Assembly (NCBI GenBank): GCA_025766275.1
Contig: JAFKAC010000018.1
Span: forward strand, 868,001-932,000
Length of the DNA stretch: 64,000 bases
DNA from: Lactarius indigo
Taxonomy: Eukaryota; Basidiomycota; Agaricomycetes; Russulales; Russulaceae
Direction: 5' to 3'
A program made the position numbers and the translations under genes. This document shows positions 21,812 through 32,067 of the stretch, piece by piece. The notes under the pieces were generated by a model. That model was given only the letters and a program-made list of their open reading frames with translations. It made no database searches and was not told the DNA's origin. The number at the start of each line of letters is the position of its first letter. Position 1 is the stretch's first letter.

Positions 21812-23440
21812 TATACAGATGCCCAGAATCCAGTCAGGAGAGATCTCACAGAAGGTGGGCCTCATGGAAGCTTACTTTCCCATCATGGGAAACTCAACAG
21901 AAGCTCTTATTCCCAGGATGGAAGCTATGACGGAAAGTAAGTATCCCATGATGGTAGACTTCATGGAAACTCAGTTTCCCGTGATGGGATACTCAGTTTC
22001 TGTGAAGTGCTCCGTAATGGGACAATCATGAGAACGATCACAGAAACAGTTTCCCGTGACAGGAAAAGTCACAGAAGGACAGTTTCCCGCGATGGGAAAC
22101 TACATGGAAACACATTTCCCGTAACGGAAAGATTCATGGAAACACGGTGTCATGTCACAGGAACAGTAACGGAAACTCGCTTTCTCGTGATGGGAATATT
22201 TATGGAAACTTCATTGCCCATCACGGGTTAAGTCACAGAAACCAAGATTCCCGTTACGGAAATACTCACGGAAACATATCTTCCCGTGACGGAAAGACTC
22301 ACGGAAACCTATCTTCCCGTCACGGGAAGGTTCACGGAAACTCAGTCTCCCGTCACGGGTTAAGTCACGGAAACTAAGGTTCCCGTGACGGAAAGGCTCA
22401 CGGAAACATATATTCCCGTCACGGGAAGATTCACGGAAACATATCTTCCCGTGACGGAAAGTCTCACGGGAAGGTTCACGGAAACTCAGTCTCCCGTCAC
22501 GGGTTAAGTCACGGAAACTAAGGTTCCCGTGACGGAAAGGCTCACGGAAACATATATTCCCATCACGGGAAGATTCACGGAAATATATCTTCCCGTGACG
22601 GAAAGTCTCACGGAAACATATCTTCCCGTCACGGGAAGGTTCACGGAAATTCAGTCTCCCGTCACAGGTTAAGTCACGGAAACTGAGGTTCCCGTGACGG
22701 AAAGACTCATGGAAACATATCTTCCCGTCGCGGGAAGGTTCACGGAAATTCAGTCTCCCGTCACGGGTTAAGTCACGGAAACTGAGGTTCCCGTGACGGA
22801 AAGTCTCACGGAAACATATCTTCCCGTCATGGGAAGATTCACGGAAACATATCTTCCCGTGACGGAAAGTCTCACGGGAACATATCTTCCCGTCACGGGA
22901 AGGTTCACGGAAATTCAGCCTCCCGTCACGGGTTAAGTCACGGAAACTGAGGTTCCCGTGACGGAAAGACTCACGGAAACATCTCTTCCTATAACGGGAA
23001 GATTCAAGGAAATTCAATTTCCTGCCACGGGAAAAGTCACGGAAATTGAGTTGTCCTCGACGGAAATATTTACAGAAACATATCATCCAGTGACGGGAAT
23101 ATACACGGAAACTAAGTTACCCATCATAGGAAACATGACTGAACCTGAGCTTCCTGTCACAGGAAATATCACAACAACTGAGCTTTCCGTGATGTGAAAC
23201 TTCACAGCAAATGATATTACAGTGATGGAAAACCACGCGGAAACTGAGTGTCCCACCACAGGAATATTCACAGAAACTCACTTCCTATTACTGGAATATT
23301 CACGGAAACTGGGTCTCTCATAATGGGACAATTCACGGAAAGTGAGGTTGCCATCATAAGATATTTCACAGAGAGTGAATTTCCTGTCACACAAAATTCA
23401 CTCAAGCTGAGGTTCCCTGTGCAGGCGCCTCACTGAAACT
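21812..23440 (+). repeat. Left subterminal array of palindromic repeats
   Basis: A long array of degenerate ~30-33 bp units, densest from about 22230 to 22990. Units alternate CCCGTCACGGG (a perfect odd palindrome) and TTCCCGTGACGGAAA, each followed by TCACGGAAAC and a variable spacer. The 291-codon open frame on the minus strand here (22211-23086) is a by-product of the repeat period and is not called. Likely transposase or host-factor binding sites; inference. Confidence 0.8.
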
Positions 23441-23763
23441 CAAGTTCCCATTATCGGAGACATCATGGAAGGTACTCCCTTTACTGTAAGACAGTCTACA
23501 GCTCTCCATTTTCATATAGACTCCCATACATTGGAAGATGATATGCATGAATCAGTCTTTCTCAAATGGACAAGCAAATATTCATATGGTTTCCAGAATG
23601 GATAATCCAACAACCACAGGTTCTTAAATTTCTACAAAGGTATCACTGTATCACTAATTGCCTCTCTGAAGGTATGTTGGATCCAGTCCACCGGAACCCC
23701 TGCCAATATCTACATTCCTTTATAATGATCAGATCACACAGTATATGTCTTTACTGTGCTTAC

Positions 23764-25696
23764 TTACCTGGCTTTATCTGTCATCTTGACCACTCGCTTG
23801 ACTCGTCCTTGCTGGGGCTTGGGCACACCAGGGTTGTTATATGGCACAGATCCCACTGGAGGTCCTGTCCCAGTCCTTGGATGTTTCCGAAATGTTTCCG
23901 CCCTTGATATGCTCAATGGAGGAGGATGCAATGATTTGCTAGTGGCTATAAAATAGTATGCATGAGTTTGTATGGCCATAAGAGAAATGGTAAGCTGCTC
24001 ACTAGGAGCAGATGTCTGTTCAGCCTCCCTATTTCTACTGAGGGCAGATGAAGATGGCGATGGTGGAAGAGGTGGGGTCACAGTTGGAGATTGTAAACCA
24101 TTGATTTCATTTGAGAAGTCTTCCTCTTCACTGCTAGTGTCTGACTCAGACTCATTGGAATCTGAGCATCTCTGTGTCTGCTGTGGATTCTGTATCCGCT
24201 GTGGATTCTGGATCCGCTTCGGATTCTGGATCCGCTGTACAGCCTGATCTCTATCAGTAAGTAGCTCACAGGATGAGTTCCAGATCAATGGAATTAATCC
24301 TTCTTTCTCGCGTTTCCTCCAGTGGTCTAGCAGCCTGAACACCTGAACTATACGGAGCTTTGATGGATCCACCCATGGAAATCCAGTTGGGAAGCATTCC
24401 TCCTCAATCCATGCGGCTGGATCACTGCAGACTTTGCTCCAAGGGATAGTTGCTTTCTTCCTACCAGAGATGAATCCTAACTCATATGTGTTATCATAGA
24501 ACTGTAAAGGGAATATCCTTAACTCACTGATATGAGCATTACAATAATCCCTAAGAGCTGACTGAACGACCTTTGCTGAATAGCCATCATCTAGGGTAAT
24601 GGAAGGAATTTCAGGTTCCCCATCTGAATCCACAACAATCTTCACTTTGTTCTTGAGTGTCTTTGAATGTTCCGCAGGGATAACTTGGTCATGCTCTATA
24701 CTATGAATATGAGATAATGTTGATGGATGTGTGGAAATGTGACAAACCGGGTCCAAAGCACTTCCAGCTGTATTTCATCCACTCCTGCCAGACCATGGCA
24801 TTTCTCCAGTCTGGGCAGAAGTCCGAAAAGGACATTCCATCATCCAGAACCCTGTTCCAGTCATCCCTACAAATATGTGGCAATGTAAAGGTAGTGCTGC
24901 AGCTGGATACATCTTAGGAAGACTTACATTGAAGCTCTTGGGTTTCCATCCTTGTCTGCATAAGCCACCAGAACAATTGAGCGCATTCCACATGTCTTGA
25001 ATAGCTGTGTTTGGAAGTCCCTAACTATCCGGCCACGGAAAGCTGCTTGAGCCATTCTAACAAGGTGTATTATGTGTGTGGATCATGAATACATGGGTGG
25101 AAACTCACTTGGCTTGGATATCCCTTGGGGGTCTGTCCTCTGACCACTCCTTTGCAAGTTCGACATATGGTTCTTGTTCCTCTGTAGTCAGCTGTTTCCA
25201 AAGCATTGTTGTTGCATCCTGGAGAGCTCCTAAGAATGCCTGAGATCCAGGAACACCACCGGAAATCCTCTGTGCAAGTTCCATAATCTCTTCCTTGTTC
25301 TCATGGTAGAATGCATTCCGGGCTGACCACTTCTGAGTAAACTTGATAAGTTGACGATGAGGACGGGAATAGTGATTGTAAAACCAGGTTCTGATTTTCT
25401 GGAGCCATATGTATCAGTGAGCCTTTACATGGATTAACTCTCAATGCTCATACCCTTTTAGCCTCCTTTTTATCAAAGCCAGTATTTGGAGGCCTAAGGG
25501 CATACAGGTCTCCCATAGCCCTCTCAAGGATAGTCTTCCGTGTCTCTGTATCAGCCTTTTGGAACTCTTCCACATACCCCTTCAAGATGGTGGCATCCTG
25601 ACGGGTTAGGGAAAAACCTTTGTCTGAGGCATGGATAGATGGAGAAGAGATCTCAGACTCCCCAGCTGAGCTCCCGGATAGATGGTCGGATTGCAT
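23764..25696 (-). CDS. KDZ cargo gene 1: multi-exon conserved fungal protein of unknown function
   Basis: Start ATG at 25696. I read at least five exons split by ~50-bp GT-AG introns (for example at ~25450-25400, ~25107-25057, ~24918-24863 and ~24750-24704). In order the protein has an N-terminal Ser/Asp-rich part, a basic-aromatic segment (RTWFYNHYSRPHRQLIKF), FYHENKEEIMELAQ, LWKQLTTEEQEPYVELAKEW (HMG-box-like in look), FRGRIVRDFQTQLFKTCG, a central domain (RKKATIPWSKVCSDPAAWIE) and a C-terminal low-complexity tail with RIQNPQ tandem repeats and an acidic Ser run. I recognise the general pattern as an expanded uncharacterised Agaricomycete family. It has no catalytic motif I can name. A partner or regulator role in transposition is inference from its position inside the element. 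Confidence 0.6.
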
Positions 25697-26085
25697 AGCT
25701 ATGATATTAGGACGTAAGAATGTGTGGGAGATGTATATGGTGTTTGTGGAATTGTACCACATATGGTGAGCCTTAAATAGACTGGCTAATGTCTTTGAGT
25801 TCCAGTTCCGTGAATGCTGGATTTGCAGATGATTTAGGAAACATGTCTGGAGGTATCACATTGAAACAATATGTCTGTTGTGTGAGACATATGTGAAACC
25901 ACTTATTTTAATATGTGCTTCATGTTTAGTTTCAATCCAGGTAGATGACAGCAGACGGATGTATCTACAGATGTAGCAAGGGGGTAACATTTCCTGGGAT
26001 GGAAGCGATATATCCATGGACAGAGATGATGTCTGTGAACGGAAGTGATCTTTCCGTGGACGGAAATGATCCTTCTATTGGTGGA
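25697..26085. other. Non-coding spacer between cargo gene 1 and the minisatellite
   Basis: No convincing ORF. It includes the probable upstream region of cargo gene 1 (minus) and leads into degenerate copies of the repeat that becomes regular at 26089. Confidence 0.4.
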
Positions 26086-26245
26086 TGCAATCCATCCGTA
26101 GACGGACGAAATCCATCCGTAGACGGATGCAATCCATCCGTAGATGGATGCAATCCATCCGTAGACGGATGCAATCCATCCGTAGACGGATGCGAGCCAT
26201 CCGTAGACGGATACAATCCATCCGTAGACGGATGTAATCCTTCCT
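26086..26245. repeat. 21-bp minisatellite with palindromic core
   Basis: About seven to eight tandem 21-bp units, each with the core CATCCGT-AG-ACGGATG, an inverted repeat with a 2-base centre. Degenerate units extend to either side (about 25990-26400). The sequence type differs from the left and right subterminal arrays. Confidence 0.85.
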
Positions 26246-26575
26246 TAGATGAGACGGAAGTGAACTTACTGTGGAAGGAAGTGATATGTTACGGATTAGA
26301 ACTGATACTTGAACGGAAGTGATACGCCCTCAGATGGAAGTGATGTTTCATCGGATGGGAGTGATACTTCCTGAGACGGAAGTGATGCTTCCTTGTACAA
26401 TAGAATGTGCTTCCTCTGATGGCGGAGACATTTGCCATGGGATCCATTCGTAACTTTAGTTCTGTATGGCTCACCCGTCCACACATATGTATGAGGTATT
26501 TACTGGTACATAGAAAGTGTGCGAGCTCGTTTTGAATACATGTGTGTTTCTCAGTACAGACTCCTTGTAACTACG

Positions 26576-27995
26576 TCACTTGTCCCGGCCGCTGGTCTTG
26601 TAAATTCCATCCCTAATATATGAGATATCAGAATAGAGGTCCATTACGACGCCCATGAGTATCGTGCATCTCTCCATGAGATCCCCAGAGTGATCGGATG
26701 GGTCAAGCGAAAGCAGCCCCCTGTAGGCAGCAGGGAAATGGCGCCCGGAAGCGACATGTGGATATGGTGCCCTGGCCACCTATGGGAGTGTGTAAATGTC
26801 AGGAAACCGCAATCGACAAGACACCACTCACATATGCAACAGGTATAAGATTACTCTCAGGAATACTTATTATTTCCTCTTCCGGTGGACTGGAATCGGT
26901 ATCCATCTTCTCCCCACTGTGAGAACCTTCCACCGACCGTGGGCTATCAGGAACACGTGCTGTAGGAGGGGCTGTAACATCCTGTATGTCGATGGGAATG
27001 GGCATAGCGCTCCGTTCCTGTATTGGACTATCTGGTAGCTGAAGGGCTTCGTGGACCTGCGATCTGTCAAGAACGGTCACTGCCTCAGGTCTATCAGTTA
27101 CATCGTCCTCGTGGAGTACGGGTTCCGTGTGTAGGACTTCCTGCAAGATGTCGCCAGCGCCCTCTTCCGCCGGACCTGTAGCACCATGAGATTCTTGCAT
27201 AGTTGGAGCCGTTCCGGGACTGCGCGCGGTTTCCTGTGACCCGTCGGAAACGGCTGCGACGCCAAGGGTGGATGTTGTCTGGGTGTATGTGACTCAAAAT
27301 AACTCACCATGAACGTGTGCCATCTTGGGACTTACAATGCTCTGAGCTATGTCAAGGACATCAGCTATCTCTGGATCCGCGGCTTCCTGTAGCTCACAGG
27401 AAGGTCCTGCAGCGTGTGGAACTGGAGTAACCCGCAACGGGTCAGTGGCGGGTTCTGGCTCAGATGCAGGTGCATCCGGGGTGGTGTCCTGCCTCAGTGT
27501 TGCCTTTCGCCTATGGAGGAAGGCGGTACGGCGGGCATGGTGAGTTGGTGGAGACGGATCGGACTCAGTGGGCTCCACTAGTATTGTCGCCGACATATCC
27601 GATATGTTCTGTGGAAAATGAGAATGGTTTTTGATGGAGGGGTAGATGTGGCATACCGCTGGCGAAGGCAAGGAAGGTGCTACGGAAGTTTCGATCGTAG
27701 CAGGAGGCACAGCAGTGGCCGGACTGCGCTTCTTGAGGAAGCGGTAGCGTGTGGAAGGCCGCGCCTCTACTGTGGAAGATGGTGTTGTCTGTCCGGGTTC
27801 TGAAAGATGGCCAGATGATATGGTAGAGAGTGGGGGTCCATGCCCGGATGGATCACCCTCAGCGGAATGCTGTCCGGATTGCACACGGGAAGGGGGAGGG
27901 CGTGGAGGCATCTTTCCAACGTATGCCCATTGACCTGGAAGCCCCTGTTTCAGTATAAATAATTTACCAACTAGTGTCGGACCTGTATGCGACAT
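26576..27995 (-). CDS. KDZ cargo gene 2: Pro/Ser-rich protein of unknown function
   Basis: Minus-strand multi-exon gene. The first ATG is at 27995 and a second candidate reads MPPRPPPSRVQSG. Plausible introns: one with acceptor TTTTCCACAG near 27606, GTAAGTCCC to CACCCAG (~27340-27284) and GTGAGTGGT to CCCATAG (~26838-26788). The protein is long and probably disordered (Pro, Ser, Thr, acidic patches), with a compact C-terminal end after the last intron (RGLLSLDPSDHSGDLMERC and onward) closing at 26576. No domain recognised. Its last exon is the most ordered-looking part. Confidence 0.5.
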
Positions 27996-28254
27996 TCTCT
28001 ACTGATCTATGGGCTGTAGGTGATTCTACAGTGGTGGGTTTCAAAATGCGCGTCGACTATGTCATCAAAAATGCCTTCTGATACATTTCTAGTGGACCTA
28101 TACGATATGACGCTGGTGTACTAGGGTCTCGACTCTGAACTCCAGGCCTCAGATTGCCGATAGGCTTCTGAATGATGCAAGACATCAATAGGCAACACAT
28201 GAGGCGAGGCCATGTGATCATTAATGTCCGAAATTCGGATAAGTTGTCTGAACT

Positions 28255-28300
28255 GTCGGGTTCCATCGGGTTCCATCGGGTTCCATCGGGTCCCATCTAG
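28255..28300. repeat. Short tandem repeat (about 11 bp unit)
   Basis: Three to four copies of GGGTTCCATC in tandem, the last one altered to GGGTCCCATC, just upstream of cargo gene 3. Confidence 0.8.
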
Positions 28301-28415
28301 CTCCATTCGGAAACTGGTCTTCGGGCATGGGAGACTTCCCACGAGCAACGGAAAATACTGCGTGTCCGCCCCCCCCTCCCTGTAGTCCGTTTCCGCACAT
28401 TCCCTCGCTTCCACT

Positions 28416-30282
28416 ATGCCCCCACAGCGCAGGATATATGTGGACAAGCTTACTGCAGATGAAAAAGCACTGATGGGCACTGCTATCCGCTTCGACCTTG
28501 CGCTCAGGTATAGGGAGAAGAATATCGAATCTGTGGACGACGATTGGTACAGGACGTGCATTGCTTCGGAATTGGTAAGTGCTAGTATCCCTTAATATAT
28601 TGAACTGCACGCTAATTTGATGTTTTCACTATATAGGACGATGTAAATGAGATATTTGGGAAGTATTCAGACGGAACGACGGAGCCGCGTATGCACCCGA
28701 TAATCACATATGTTGCTGAAGAATGGGATAGCGCTGCGGACAGTTCCAGGGTGCCGGATATCGCTGCACTCAAGCTCGAAGACGTCTCCAAGCTATGCGA
28801 TGACGGTGCAGCGAATAATCCGTCGTGGAATAGCCAGCTTAATATGAAGACGCTTAATACACTCATTGGGCTTCTGAATCCCTCGGATCGGTGGTGGCTT
28901 CCGGCTCTGCGTTCGGATGTGGATGATATTCCAGGTATGTTACACATCTTCCTCTCACTCCCGTAACAGCTATTCCCATTTATTTCCAGACGCTCCCCAC
29001 GTAACGCCACCTAAGGCGGGGTCCAAAGCATCTGGAAAGCGTCCCGCGCCACCCCCTCCTGATACGGGTTCTGACAGTGGTGCAGAGCCCTCCGGCCCAG
29101 TTCCTGCATCCGTTCAGGATGCTACCACGGTCAATGAGGATGTTGAGATGCAAGAGGATGATGGGGGAGAAACGCCGCGCAAGCCGAAGAAGGCCACAAA
29201 GCGTGTCGCAGTCCAGTCCCCCACAGCAGCCCATCGTACTACCCGCCGCCGGCGCACAACTACTGGCGCAGGCGACGTCCCTTCTTCTCCAGAGCCCGAG
29301 CCCACGGAACTCGTTCCCGTGCGCCCAGTCCCCATGGAACCTGTGTCCGGTGTCCCTCCGCACGCTGCTGTTCCCACGCGCACAAAACCCGTTAATGTGA
29401 CCATTGTGAGTTCTGATGAGGCTGAGGATCTGCAGGGATCTCGTCGATCTCGTCGATGACGTCTAAGTATCATTGACGATTCCGCCTCGGAACTGGAAAC
29501 TGGGCCGCCGGATCCGGTAAGTCCCTCATGGCTCTATTCCTGTTTCCGTACTCACAGTGTGCTACAGCGCGCATGTGGCCCTTGCAAGGCTGCAAACCAC
29601 AAATGCAAGCCACAACCCGCCGGGAGGAAGGGAACAGCATGCAGGTGGTGTACGAAGCGGAGGCACAAGTGTGTCCCCCGCCCTCAGTGGGTGGCGACAG
29701 GGAAGGAGGACGGGAAAGGGAAGAAAAAACAATCACTCGGTGCGTTCCCATTTGTCTGATATCATTGTATTATGCTAACGGACCCACAGACGAAGTCGTG
29801 CAGAGGTTGGACGACATGTCCAACACTCAAGAGGCCCACATTGCGGCCATGCGCGACTTCGTGCACAATACGGACGTCATCCTACGTGCCCTGTGTACCC
29901 AAGGACCAGGTAATGTTAATATGTCGACCCTACGCCTCCGGACGCCTGCTGTTCCGCTTTTCACGGAACCTGGACCGTCCACACCCAGCGCGTCCTCTGT
30001 TGCCAGTGGCGCCAGTGGCGCCCCCTCAACAGTTTCCAGCATGGGGCTTGGTCGTATGATGATCAGCGATGCGGGTGTCGCTGGCCCTTCCGAAGTCCCA
30101 CCCGACCGCCCACAGGCCCCAGGTACGTCGTAACTCGCATCCACATTTCCCGGATGCGTATTCACATTTTCCGCCTTCCTAGCATCTCGCCAGAGTCTCC
30201 GGAATCGCTCAAGTCGTGCGGGAACCTCTAGTGGAGCACAGTCGAGGGTCGGGTCGCGCCAATCGTCTCGCGGACGTACCTA
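28416..30282 (+). CDS. KDZ cargo gene 3: protein with paired CxxC zinc cluster
   Basis: Start ATG at 28416. Introns: GTAAGTGCT to TATATAG (~28576-28636), GTATGTTAC to TTTCCAG (~28935-28989), one near 29459-29560, GTGCGTTCC to CCCACAG (~29741-29790) and GTACGTCGT to TTCCTAG (~30122-30182). The N-terminal part is helical and acidic, the middle is Pro/Ser-rich with basic clusters, then follows CGPCKAANHKC with a second half CRWCTKRRHKC. Together these resemble the Cys-rich clusters of fungal DNA-binding proteins, though not a canonical Zn2Cys6. A helix (VVQRLDDMSNTQEAHIAAMR) and a basic Ser/Arg tail end the protein at 30282. A TGA at 29457 must lie in an intron or be a real stop; I cannot settle that. 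A DNA-binding role is inference. Confidence 0.55.
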
Positions 30283-30399
30283 GATGCTGGAATATCATAT
30301 AACGCTTGTCTTATCTACTTTTGTCTTGTATTACCCCATCTATAGTATGTTATATATCTTCAAGGCTCTGATGCTGACATCCGTATGCATATTATGTTG

Positions 30400-30900
30400 C
30401 TTATACGTGTCGCAGGTTATGTCCGGGACGTTTCCGAAGCGTTCCAAGCATGGGATGTATGCAATATATATATGAGGATCACGAGCACGTCACGGGATAC
30501 CGGCGCATGTATCCGGGAGTCACGGGCGCGTCACAGGACGTTTCCGGCATGGTTTCCGTCAAAGGTTTCCGCTTGGGTTTCCGGTACGCTCACAACAGTA
30601 TCGTCCCGGAATTCGTATGCATAATATATCACTTCTGTGTGTCGCGGGTGACATATGGGACGTTTCCGAAGCTTTCTAAGCATTGCACATATGGATTACG
30701 CATGTGGGGATCACGAGCACATCATGGAATACTGTTGCATGTCACAGGATGTTTCCGGCAAGGTTTCCAGGATCAATATGGGACAGTCCTGAAACAATCT
30801 GCCCATGCCCCATATTGGGTACATACACAGGAGTCACAGGTGCACTGTAAGAGGTTCCTATAGCCTTCCTAACATGCTCCATACACGCTCCATACAATGG
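30400..30900. repeat. Degenerate repeat region, right of cargo gene 3
   Basis: Scattered degenerate units with TTTCCGG, TCACGGG and GGGACGTTTCCGAAG motifs, related in style to the subterminal arrays. No gene seen from 30283 to 31281. Confidence 0.5.
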
Positions 30901-31281
30901 ATGCATACACAGATCATTGGCATATGCAGGTCATGGGCACATCACGAGCAAGATCATGGAACGTCTTGAAACATTCCGGAAACGCAGAACTTCTCTGTGT
31001 GGGGGTTCGGACTATTCAAGCAGTGACACACATTCCGTATCTGTTGCATGCAGGAAACATGTGAGTAGGCCATGGTCACATGTTTTGGAATATGGACTGG
31101 CATGTGTAGTATGATTGGAATGACAGACAGTGTCCTGGTTGGAGGGGTATGAGCTGCGTTGTCACATCTCTAATCATTATCTACCTAGACAGTAGGTTGT
31201 AGCATGGATTTGCTTAAGTACCACATGTATAGTATTATGTCCATCCACCCCCCTATTACCTCACCCCACATCTAACCTCGC

Positions 31282-31806
31282 ATGTCTGACATCCAGAAGG
31301 CATCAAAAGAGAAGGATATTGATATGTCCATAAAGGATGTCCATCTTACCTTTACCAGGACCTATACTGGGGTTTCCGATCCAGAAGATGATGCTTCATC
31401 TGGTCTGGAATCCTTTGATGAAGATGATATGTATGGATCGGACAATGGAGATGACATCATTTGCAATATTCCCGACACAGATGAAGAATCACAGGAACTT
31501 GAACATTCCTTGGATAGGGTATGTCCTCCACCCCACTCCCGACTTTCGGAGATCTCATGTGTTATCCAGCTCAATGAGCTCATTAATGCTTCCCAGAGTC
31601 TGTGTGTCGACCTTGAGAACATCTATATTCTGGCAGTGGAATTGTACAATATTTGGAACAGGGGAGATGTGTCTGAGCATGATTCCCAGCAGAGTTCAGA
31701 TCCCTTGTCTGTCCTGCATAGGTCAGATGTACTAGAGGTGGAGGCACATGGTATGGATATCGAAGCGGAAGTAGAAGGAGCCTCCACTGGCGGATTTAGT
31801 AAATAA
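31282..31806 (+). CDS. KDZ cargo gene 4: small acidic protein
   Basis: 174 codons, single exon, ATG to TAA. It is strongly acidic in the first half (SDPEDDASSGLESFDEDD) with a helical segment (SCVIQLNELINASQSLCVDL). Family not recognised. It lies 260 bp upstream of the transposase start on the same strand. It could be a separate protein or an upstream exon of the transposase; the intervening TAA and TATA-like box favour a separate gene. Confidence 0.5.
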   Translation: MSDIQKASKEKDIDMSIKDVHLTFTRTYTGVSDPEDDASSGLESFDEDDMYGSDNGDDIICNIPDTDEESQELEHSLDRVCPPPHSRLSEISCVIQLNELINASQSLCVDLENIYILAVELYNIWNRGDVSEHDSQQSSDPLSVLHRSDVLEVEAHGMDIEAEVEGASTGGFSK

Positions 31807-31983
31807 TGATATGCAGGATGCAATGGCCCACATCTGATAATCCAGTATGCATTGTTCGGATATTGTAGAACTCCGGATGGCCTAGAATACTATGGAACCG
31901 CTGATTTGTATGATCCCTGATGTACACTCTACAAGGGCACATCTGTAGAATATTCCGCAACTCATTTCTGCAGTATGCACAGG

Positions 31984-31991
31984 GTATTTAA
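31984..31991 (+). promoter_or_regulatory. TATA-like box of the KDZ transposase gene
   Basis: TATTTAAG lies 84 bp upstream of the ATG at 32068, a normal fungal spacing. Confidence 0.45.
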
Positions 31992-32067
31992 GACATCATC
32001 CAAATCATACAAAGACACCCAGCTTCATCATCTCTATACATATTCCCTATCCACTGCTATACAGGAA

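Noticed and set aside
22211..23086. 291-codon open frame on the minus strand across the left array
   Set aside because: It is made of the ~30-bp DNA repeat read in frame (a multiple of three), has no conserved start and stops with the array.
26086..26245. Possible CRISPR array
   Set aside because: Units are contiguous 21-mers without variable spacers, in a eukaryotic transposon; it is a minisatellite.
23764..31806. TET/JBP oxygenase passenger gene expected from known KDZ elements
   Set aside because: I searched the cargo region by eye for an HxD...H dioxygenase core and found none in the exons I can read.
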